From Chlamydiota bacterium (GTDB lineage Bacteria; Chlamydiota; Chlamydiia; Chlamydiales; Waddliaceae), in the NCBI GenBank assembly GCA_011065005.1, contig JAAKFP010000071.1, positions 1-9,040 of the forward strand: a stretch of DNA of 9,040 nt. The letters are read 5' to 3'. The notes under the pieces were generated by a model, which worked only from the letters and a program-made list of their open reading frames with translations, was not told where the DNA came from and made no database searches. Both the position numbers and the translations under genes were made by a program. Below, one piece after another: positions 1 to 5,138 of the stretch. Numbering within the stretch: the stretch's first letter is position 1; each line of letters opens with the position of its first letter.

Positions 1-60
1 AGAGAGAAATTTGAGGTTTTATGAGAGGGTCTATTTTTAATAAACCCCGAAATTTTTCCA

Positions 61-87
61 TTCTCTGTGTTCTCTGTGCTCTCGGTG
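61..87. repeat. 9-bp tandem repeat, three copies
   Basis: Three adjacent 9-mers: TTCTCTGTG, TTCTCTGTG and CTCTCGGTG. The first two are identical and the third differs at two positions. They are followed by GTAAATAAATCAT. The repeat lies in the 237 bases before the first gene, a stretch with no convincing coding sequence. From memory, similar CTCTGTG-rich strings occur as dispersed intergenic sequence in many unrelated bacteria, so it may be a dispersed repeat remnant. No function is visible. Confidence 0.6.
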
Positions 88-153
88 GTAAATAAATCAT
101 TAACAATAAGAAAGTTGCTTCAGAGGGAACGGCTGTACTTTCCTTACCAATTC

Positions 154-182
154 TTGAATTTAATTGAGTATTTTGCTACAAT
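154..182 (+). promoter_or_regulatory. Sigma70-type promoter for the kinase pair
   Basis: A -35 box TTGAAT (154-159) is followed after exactly 17 bases by a -10 box TACAAT (177-182). The bases before the -10 are TGC, so this is an extended -10 element. Transcription would start near 189, giving a leader of about 49 nt before the GTG start at 238. No comparable promoter is seen in the 39 bp between the two kinase genes, so both are probably transcribed from here. Prediction from sequence only. Confidence 0.6.
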
Positions 183-237
183 GCTTTCAGAAATCTAATA
201 AGAATAAAATATTTTTTAAGTATTACAAGAGGTCACA

Positions 238-1629
238 GTGGCAGTACATAATAATCCAATTCTCTATCATTCTTTTGACGATCTAATCATGGATGAAAAG
301 GTCCCAACGCTCTTAAGCGAAAAAGGGAACTTCTTGAAAAAGGATGGGAACACAGATACGTGGAAAATTATTTCTTTAAATCCATTTCAACGCTTTCTCA
401 GAAGAATTTTTGGGTTCTATAGAAACACACACCAGAATAACGTCGCGAAAAAATTACACGAAAGACTCAGCACCGAATTGATTTTCGATAAAAAATCGAC
501 CGGCGTAAAAAAAATCATACAGGTTGCAAAAATCATCAAAGACCTTTCGCCACCCACTGAAGATATCGACATCTCTGAAAAAATGAAATCGATCCCCACA
601 AAGAAGCTCGTAAAAGACGGAGATGAAGAGAGACTTGAAGGCACGATCAAATTCCTTGTAAAAAACAAGGACACGCTGGATAAGCTTAAAACTGTTGATC
701 TCCCTTTTACCCTGAAGAAAGACGGGGACAAGAGACGTTTTAAAGTCAGAATTTCCGATCGAAAAATCATAATTCTAACCAATAGATTCATAGGAGAAAG
801 TAAATTCAAAACAGTAAAAACGGCTTATGATTATAGCCTAGGTACCCCACTCGCACGAGCGATCATCACCCCCAGAAGATTTTTTGACCATATGTTTGCA
901 GGGGGCGAGCTCACTTTTTTGAAGGAAATTCAAAAAAGCTCACATCCTGTACATCTGCACTCCTATCACGAAGACGGAGTAGACTACTCAAAACGTAAAA
1001 TTCACATTCTAACGGATTTGCCGGATGGCAATCTCTACCAGCTAATAACGGAATTAAATCGTACAATAGGTCCCCGTACAATAGATCCCAATGTGGAGTC
1101 TATTCAAAAAGTTTGCCGGACGGTGGAAAAAATCATCATCTCCATTCTACTTTTCAATGCTTTAGACACCAGTAAAAATAAGAACATTTGGCATAACAAA
1201 CCGTGGAATGTACTCTTTCAAAGGCAATCTTTTGAGGTTATGGTGGCAGACTTTGGGCTTGCCGCAAAGAAAGGCGATCTCCGCGCTAAAAAACCATCAG
1301 GGAGCACTCCTGATTATATGCCACCAGAGTATCGTATCGATTGGGGTTTATCAAACGGACCTATTGGAGATATGCACTCCTTAGGCGTTACTCTATCCAA
1401 GCTGTTGGGGGATGATCAACCCGATTATATTGCTGATCTTATAAAACAAATGAAAGAGAACAATATCACCATTCTAGACATGTTGAAAGGATACCTGAAA
1501 TGGATGGAAAAAGTTATGGAAGATTTCAAGGAACTTAGGGAAGATGCCGAGATGAGGGCACGGCTGCAACAGTTACTGGGGTCATCTAGATATGTTTCTC
1601 AACAGATTGAGCAGCTATCAAGCAGATAA
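238..1629 (+). CDS. Chlamydial kinase-like protein, probable pseudokinase
   Basis: A 463-residue protein and tandem paralogue of the next gene. Residues 1-160 are an N-terminal region without a recognised fold, with a basic amphipathic stretch around 47-62. A protein-kinase domain follows from about 180. The glycine loop is degenerate (G186-E-S-K-F-K191-T-V193). The alpha-C glutamate may be E224, DFG is at 338-340 and PPE at 362-364. The catalytic loop, HRDIKPRN in the paralogue, is reduced to H319-N-K-P-W-N324: six bases encoding Arg-Asp are missing and Ile has become Asn. Without the HRD aspartate, phosphotransfer is unlikely. It also carries a 10-residue insert from a 15-bp duplication, lacks the subdomain XI arginine motif, and has a longer, charged, helix-prone C-terminus. 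The GTG start is chosen because AGAGG (228-232) lies 5 bases upstream and it aligns with the paralogue's ATG. The frame is fully open, so this looks like a retained, perhaps regulatory, pseudokinase. No signal peptide or membrane segment is seen. Confidence 0.8.
   Translation: MAVHNNPILYHSFDDLIMDEKVPTLLSEKGNFLKKDGNTDTWKIISLNPFQRFLRRIFGFYRNTHQNNVAKKLHERLSTELIFDKKSTGVKKIIQVAKIIKDLSPPTEDIDISEKMKSIPTKKLVKDGDEERLEGTIKFLVKNKDTLDKLKTVDLPFTLKKDGDKRRFKVRISDRKIIILTNRFIGESKFKTVKTAYDYSLGTPLARAIITPRRFFDHMFAGGELTFLKEIQKSSHPVHLHSYHEDGVDYSKRKIHILTDLPDGNLYQLITELNRTIGPRTIDPNVESIQKVCRTVEKIIISILLFNALDTSKNKNIWHNKPWNVLFQRQSFEVMVADFGLAAKKGDLRAKKPSGSTPDYMPPEYRIDWGLSNGPIGDMHSLGVTLSKLLGDDQPDYIADLIKQMKENNITILDMLKGYLKWMEKVMEDFKELREDAEMRARLQQLLGSSRYVSQQIEQLSSR
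1060..1089 (+). repeat. 15-bp in-frame tandem duplication inside the pseudokinase gene
   Basis: Two adjacent 15-mers differ at one base (CGTACAATAGGTCCC and CGTACAATAGATCCC). They begin on a codon boundary and encode RTIGP-RTIDP, residues 275-284. The paralogue has no counterpart, so the duplication is probably specific to this copy. It falls just after the hinge region of the kinase domain. Confidence 0.85.
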
Positions 1630-1668
1630 ATTTATCTGACAAAAATTTAGGCATTGCAAGAGGTCAAA

Positions 1669-2976
1669 ATGACCGTACATAATAATCCAAATCTCTATCG
1701 TTCGTTTGACGATCTGATCAATGGTGAAAATGTCCCAACGCTCTTAAACGAAAAAGGGAACTTTTTGAAAAAGAATGGGGACAAAGATACGTGGAAAATT
1801 ATTTCTTTAAATCTATTTCAATGTTTTCTCAGAAGAATTTTTGGATTCTATAGAGACACACACCAGAATAACGTCGCCAAAAAGTTACATGAAAGTCTTT
1901 ATAGCGAATTGATTTTCGATAAAAAATCGACCAGCGTAAGAAAAATCGTAGCGGTCGCAAAAATCATCAAAGACCTTTCGCCACCCACTGAAGATGTAGA
2001 TGTCTCTAAAGAAATGCAATCGATCCCCACACAAGAGATCGTAAAAAACGGAGATGAAAGTAAGCTTGAAGACACGATCAAATTCCTCGCAAAAAACCGG
2101 TCCACGCTGGAAAAGCTTAAGGATGTTGGCCTCCTCTTTACTCTGAAAAGCAAGGATAAGAAGCTCTTTAAAGTCAGAATTTCCGATCGAAAAATCACAC
2201 TACTAACCAATAAATTCTTAGGAGAAGGCGGGTTCAAAACGGTAAAAACGGCCTATGATTATAGCCAAGGAACTCCACTCGCACGAGCGATCATTACCCC
2301 CAAAGGGTTTTTTGAAAATAGATCTGCAAAAAAAGAGCTCAAGTTTTTGAAGAAAGTCCAAGAAAGATCAAATTGCGTACGACTGCATTCCTATCACAAA
2401 GTGAAACACCCAAAGCGTAAAATTCATATTCTGATGGATTTAGCAGAGGGCGATCTCTATCAACTCACAACGCAAAATTTTCTTACGATGAAACAAAAAC
2501 TCCAAATCACCCGTCAACTTCTAGAAGCTTTAGCAGACCTCACTCTCAATAACATTTGGCACAGAGACATCAAACCGAGGAATATACTCTATCGGTATCA
2601 ACCTGATGATGATACGTATAAGATTATGGTGGCAGATTTTGGACTTGCCGCAAGTGAGGGTGATCTTATCGCCAAAAAGTTGTCAGGAGGCACACGGGGT
2701 TATATGCCGCCGGAATATCACAAGGTTTGGAAGCTATCAAACGGACCTATTGGTGATGTGTATTCCTTAGGTGTCACCCTATCCGAGCTGTTTGGGCGTA
2801 ATCCTTCCTCCCCTGGTTTTATTACTCATCTCATAACAAAAATGAAAGATTCCAACCATAGAACTCGAATCACCGCTGTAGATGCTTTTGACGAATACAC
2901 AGATGGCCTCAAACTATATCTTGAAGCTCTGAAACGTCGACAATCTCGAGATTTGAAGCCGCTTTCTCGTTGCTAG
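1669..2976 (+). CDS. Ser/Thr protein kinase-like protein with WNK-like lysine placement
   Basis: A 435-residue protein. Residues 1-160 form the same N-terminal region as the upstream paralogue (about 80% identical over the first 110 by hand count). The kinase domain starts near 182: glycine loop G185-E-G-G-F-K190-T-V192, alpha-C glutamate probably E223, hinge near MDLAEGDL (256-263), catalytic loop HRDIKPRN (298-305), DFG (323-325), GTRGYMPPEY (341-350), and DVYSLG from D363. The canonical beta-3 lysine is absent: the position 15 residues after V192 is A207 in L-A-R-A-I-I. K190 sits where WNK kinases carry their relocated lysine (FKTV in both). The ATG at 1669 is preferred over the in-frame TTG at 1654 because AGAGG (1659-1663) lies 5 bases before the ATG and would fall inside a TTG-initiated protein. 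It lies 39 bp after the pseudokinase with a duplicated ribosome-binding region, so the pair arose by tandem duplication and is probably co-transcribed. Substrates are unknown; a secreted effector role is possible but not shown. Confidence 0.85.
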   Translation: MTVHNNPNLYRSFDDLINGENVPTLLNEKGNFLKKNGDKDTWKIISLNLFQCFLRRIFGFYRDTHQNNVAKKLHESLYSELIFDKKSTSVRKIVAVAKIIKDLSPPTEDVDVSKEMQSIPTQEIVKNGDESKLEDTIKFLAKNRSTLEKLKDVGLLFTLKSKDKKLFKVRISDRKITLLTNKFLGEGGFKTVKTAYDYSQGTPLARAIITPKGFFENRSAKKELKFLKKVQERSNCVRLHSYHKVKHPKRKIHILMDLAEGDLYQLTTQNFLTMKQKLQITRQLLEALADLTLNNIWHRDIKPRNILYRYQPDDDTYKIMVADFGLAASEGDLIAKKLSGGTRGYMPPEYHKVWKLSNGPIGDVYSLGVTLSELFGRNPSSPGFITHLITKMKDSNHRTRITAVDAFDEYTDGLKLYLEALKRRQSRDLKPLSRC

Positions 2977-3071
2977 CTCATTTTTTTTTGATCTAAGTTT
3001 TTTTGTGGAATCTTATTTTTAGGAGACCTATTATATGCTAAATATTTTCTACCCCTATTTTGAGGAAACGA

Positions 3072-3611
3072 ATGCAAGAGTCACATAATTATCCACATGA
3101 ACCTCCTCACAGGTACTCGGAAAAAGGAACATATATAGTGACCGCTTCAACCTTAAAAAAACAGCATTTCTTTGATACTCCCCAAAAGAAAACCTTGCTT
3201 CAAAATCTATTGCTGGAAGAAGCTATCAAGCACCATTGGGAATTAAAAGCTTGGGCGGTTTTTACTAATCATTATCATTTTGTTGCTTCAAATGAAGTAA
3301 ACCCCGAGACATTGCCGAAGTTTATCACTGCTATTCACCGGATAAGTGCTACGAAGATAAATCGAATAGATAACCAACAAGGAAGACGAGTCTGGTATCA
3401 GTATTGGGATACGTGTCTCACCTTTAAGAACTCCTATTATGCTCGCTTAAATTATGTCATGCAAAATCCCGTCAAACATAAATTAGTCGAAGATGCAAGA
3501 TACTATCCATGGTGTTCTGCTGCTTGGTTTTTTGAAAACGCTGAAAAAGAGTTTCGGAAAACTATTATGGGATATAAATTTGACTCAATAAATGTAAAAG
3601 ATGACTTCTAA
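3072..3611 (+). CDS. REP-associated tyrosine transposase (RAYT, Y1/HUH family)
   Basis: A 179-residue single-domain protein of the IS200-like Y1 transposase family, of usual RAYT size. The HUH metal-binding motif is H67-Y-H69 within TNHYHFVA. The likely nucleophile is Y128 in Y-V-M-Q-N-P-V-K-H, which matches the family's Y..NPVKHGLV block. Downstream YYPWCSA matches the conserved Y.WSS. The segment RVWYQYWDTCL (106-116) fits the family's VWQ..Y.D region. The ATG at 3072 is chosen because TGAGGA (3061-3066) precedes it by 5 bases; the in-frame TTG at 3060 would overlap that site. RAYTs are known to cut and join single-stranded DNA at REP hairpins and usually occur as single-copy genes flanked by them. 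Here a palindromic array begins 8 bases after the stop codon, so it is the obvious substrate candidate (inference). The catalytic residues look intact. It lies 95 bp downstream of the kinase gene, with no clear functional link to it. Confidence 0.9.
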   Translation: MQESHNYPHEPPHRYSEKGTYIVTASTLKKQHFFDTPQKKTLLQNLLLEEAIKHHWELKAWAVFTNHYHFVASNEVNPETLPKFITAIHRISATKINRIDNQQGRRVWYQYWDTCLTFKNSYYARLNYVMQNPVKHKLVEDARYYPWCSAAWFFENAEKEFRKTIMGYKFDSINVKDDF

Positions 3612-3634
3612 TCCCCAGCCAAATCATTTGGACT

Positions 3635-3655
3635 AAGCCGAGCAATCGGCTTTTT
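3635..3655 (+). terminator. Rho-independent terminator of the transposase gene
   Basis: A 7-bp perfect stem AAGCCGA/TCGGCTT with loop GCAA, running into five T residues (3651-3655). It starts 23 bases after the transposase stop codon. The same hairpin is also the left end of the first repeat element, so the repeat appears to supply the terminator. Confidence 0.6.
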
Positions 3656-3816
3656 GCTGGCAGCCGTGCAAACGACGTCTGCGTATTCAAAGTCGGGCAC
3701 GTACACGAACATGACACAAAAACATGCTTATGCAAAACAATAAACTTTTTTAAAAATTGTGAGGTTTATTGAAATGCAACCTCACAGCTATGTTGAAAAA
3801 GCCGATTGCTCGGCTT
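3635..3816. mobile_element. Repeat element copy 1, MITE/REPIN-like
   Basis: A 182-bp unit bounded by AAGCCGAGCAATCGGCTT (3635-3652) and its exact reverse complement (3799-3816), so it has 18-bp terminal inverted repeats that are each hairpins. An internal hairpin GTGAGGTT/AACCTCAC with an 11-base loop lies at 3759-3785. It encodes no transposase of its own. It would be a non-autonomous element served by the adjacent RAYT, which is inference. The left flank lacks the preceding inverted hairpin that copies 2 and 3 have. Confidence 0.65.
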
Positions 3817-3853
3817 ACTCCAAATCATTTGGACTAAGCCGAGCAATCGGCTT
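3799..3853. repeat. 55-bp nested palindrome at junction of copies 1 and 2
   Basis: Structure: an 18-bp hairpin (3799-3816), ACT, CCAAATCATTTGG (3820-3832), ACT, then the reverse complement of the first hairpin (3836-3853). The whole is a palindrome except for one mismatch in each ACT pair and the central base. It can fold as one long hairpin or as three separate small hairpins. This inverted-pair layout resembles REPINs. Confidence 0.85.
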
Positions 3854-4017
3854 CTTGCTAGCAGCCACGCAAACGGCGTCTGCGTATTCAAAGTCGGGCA
3901 CGTACACGAACATGACACAAAAACATGCTTATGCAAAACAATAAACTTTTTTAAAAATTGTGAGGTTTATTGAAATGCAACCTCACGGCTATGTTGAAGA
4001 AGCCGATTGCTCGGCTT
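3836..4017. mobile_element. Repeat element copy 2, MITE/REPIN-like
   Basis: A 182-bp near-identical copy of the first unit. Inverted hairpin ends are at 3836-3853 and 4000-4017, and the GTGAGGTT hairpin is at 3960-3986. The T-rich or A-rich bases flanking both end hairpins are interrupted here (CTTCTTG on the left, GAAGAAG on the right), so neither end forms as clean a terminator as the outermost hairpins of the array. Confidence 0.65.
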
Positions 4018-4054
4018 ACTCCAAATCATTTGGACTAAGCCGAGCAATCGGCTT
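4000..4054. repeat. 55-bp nested palindrome at junction of copies 2 and 3
   Basis: Identical over all 55 bases to the palindrome at 3799-3853: hairpin 4000-4017, ACT, CCAAATCATTTGG 4021-4033, ACT, inverted hairpin 4037-4054. Exact conservation of the junction while the element body has drifted suggests either recent duplication or constraint on this structure. Confidence 0.85.
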
Positions 4055-4208
4055 CTTGCTGGCAGCCGTGCAAACGGCGTCTGCCTATTCAAACTCGAAC
4101 ATGAACATGACACGAAAACATGCTTATTGCAAGGCAATAAACTTAAGATTGTGAGGTTTATTGAAATGCAACCTCACAGCTATGTTGAAAAAGCCGATTG
4201 CTCGGCTT
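4037..4208. mobile_element. Repeat element copy 3, diverged and shortened
   Basis: A 172-bp copy with intact end hairpins (4037-4054 and 4191-4208) and an intact GTGAGGTT hairpin (4151-4177). The body carries several substitutions and a net 10-bp loss, including part of the T/A-rich tract before the GTGAGGTT hairpin. The hairpins are therefore better preserved than the DNA between them. Confidence 0.6.
4188..4208 (-). terminator. Rho-independent terminator of the minus-strand pair
   Basis: Read on the minus strand, the hairpin AAGCCGA-GCAA-TCGGCTT runs into TTTTT, then C. It begins 32 bases after the stop codon at 4241-4243. It is the rightmost end hairpin of the repeat array, mirroring the terminator used by the converging transposase gene. 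Confidence 0.6.
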
Positions 4209-4240
4209 AGTCCAAATTATTTAGCCTGCTCCAAATTATT

Positions 4241-5134
4241 TTATTCTGTGCGGAGTTTTGTGCTGTTGTGAACGCCGAGGGTGACGTTCATCATCCACTC
4301 CCACTCTCCGAGGTGAAACTTTGCGGAATACTCATAATCCGTTTCCATATCATAGAGCATGGCATTATCACGATTCCACTTCACTTTTCCTTTCATGGTT
4401 CCGGAGAGGTTAACTCCTACCCGATCTTGCTGTTTGTCGTTAATTTGAACAAGCCCTTTGAGTTGTAGGGACTGTTTTTCAATTTCCCCCTTTATGGTGG
4501 CATATATATCATAGTCATCGATGTCGGTGACGGTATATTCTATCTGATTCGGAAAGGAGGGAATGGAAAGCTCGGAGAAATCACGTTGGAACGTTTTTCC
4601 CACGGTGAGCTCCTGTCCACCCAGAGCAAAAAGATGGGAAAACAATTCGATTAAAAGACTTTCCGGATTGATTTCTTGAAGGAGGGGGAGTTCTTTGACC
4701 ATCTGCTGTAGTTCTTCGCTATGGCTTTCCAGTTTAAATTCATCGCCGAAATGAAGTTGGATTGGGCGATCGACCATTTTGGATACCTGACTGAGATAGA
4801 TAGAGGAATCGGTCTGATTGGAGTCAAAAGAGATATCTTCATCATTGGCGCGGAGGTTTATTTGCAGAGACTTAAGGACAAAAGAGAGATGGAAAGGAGG
4901 TTGGAAGATGGGTAGGTCAGAATGTTCCGCAGAAGCGGTCAACATCGCTTCCAAGCGCTGGTTGCCTCTAGTAGCCAGACTCAACCCTGGAAGGGATTGG
5001 TTAATATCAAGAGTGACTTCGCTGGTAAGATGTACGGGAAGGTCTGGAAGATATTGAAGTCGCGCTGTTTTCTCGGCAGAGGTCAAGGGGCAGGAAAGGG
5101 AGAGTAAGAAAAAGGCAAAAAGAATTTTTCGCAT
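4241..5134 (-). CDS. Exported protein of unknown function
   Basis: A 297-residue protein that I do not recognise by name. A signal peptide is clear: MRK, a hydrophobic run from about 4 to 13, and probable signal peptidase I cleavage after A20 (T-S-A before E-K). C15 precedes this but does not sit in a standard lipobox. The mature part has no further membrane segment. It alternates polar and hydrophobic residues in a beta-rich pattern, with repeated short strands from about 180 to the end (G-K-T-F, IEYTVTDIDDYDIYATIKGEIE, then a W-rich tail at 250-285). The layout resembles exported beta-sandwich DUFs such as DUF6263, offered only as a weak guess. The start is well supported: AGGTGA precedes the ATG by 5 bases and overlaps the stop of the upstream gene, which ends 4 bases before this ATG. 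The two are thus almost certainly co-transcribed and probably translationally coupled. Confidence 0.8.
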   Translation of the reverse strand: MRKILFAFFLLSLSCPLTSAEKTARLQYLPDLPVHLTSEVTLDINQSLPGLSLATRGNQRLEAMLTASAEHSDLPIFQPPFHLSFVLKSLQINLRANDEDISFDSNQTDSSIYLSQVSKMVDRPIQLHFGDEFKLESHSEELQQMVKELPLLQEINPESLLIELFSHLFALGGQELTVGKTFQRDFSELSIPSFPNQIEYTVTDIDDYDIYATIKGEIEKQSLQLKGLVQINDKQQDRVGVNLSGTMKGKVKWNRDNAMLYDMETDYEYSAKFHLGEWEWMMNVTLGVHNSTKLRTE

Positions 5135-5138
5135 TCGT

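Larger units (their letters stand above)
3617..4240. repeat. Head-to-tail palindromic repeat array beside the RAYT gene
   Basis: This 624-bp gene-free stretch consists almost entirely of three tandem copies. The first two have an exact 201-bp period (3619-3819, 3820-4020) and differ by hand count at 7 positions, all transitions. The third is shorter and more diverged (4021-4211, 191 bp). Each copy holds a CCAAATCATTTGG palindrome, an AAGCCGA hairpin, a body of about 100 bp, a GTGAGGTT hairpin, and an inverted copy of the AAGCCGA hairpin. A degenerate fourth start (CCAAATTATTT, twice, 4212-4240) ends the array. Short open frames of 61 and 64 codons in the repeats are not treated as genes. Confidence 0.9.

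Noticed and set aside
2..40. C-terminal tail of an upstream gene at the left edge
   Set aside because: One frame is open for 12 codons before TAA at 38-40, but this is too short to judge and has no recognisable sequence.
1654..1668. TTG start extending the second kinase by five residues
   Set aside because: It would place the Shine-Dalgarno sequence inside the coding region; the ATG at 1669 aligns with the start of the paralogue.
417..2237. Minus-strand open frames of 130 and 112 codons antisense to the two kinase genes
   Set aside because: They lie opposite corresponding parts of the paralogues and encode serine/phenylalanine-rich sequence mirroring lysine/glutamate-rich codons; no ribosome-binding site and no family features.
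2947..3004. Rho-independent terminator after the second kinase (T-runs at 2981-2989 and 2998-3004)
   Set aside because: The only stem found (CGAGA/TCTCG) is inside the coding sequence, has a 4-base bulge and is 11 bases from the T-run; not a convincing terminator.
3060..3071. TTG start extending the transposase by four residues
   Set aside because: The GAGGA ribosome-binding site lies within these bases, so the ATG at 3072 is the natural start.
3759..4210. Three short plus-strand frames within the repeat array (61, 64 and 67 codons)
   Set aside because: They are by-products of the tandem repeat, span hairpins and lack independent ribosome-binding sites; listed only as a low-interest observation.
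3617..4240. CRISPR array
   Set aside because: Only three units of about 200 bp with near-identical interiors; there are no short repeats alternating with unique spacers and no cas genes.
5070..5134. Lipoprotein signal in the exported protein (cysteine 15)
   Set aside because: Residues before the cysteine are S-L-S, which does not fit the standard lipobox; cleavage after A20 is a better match.
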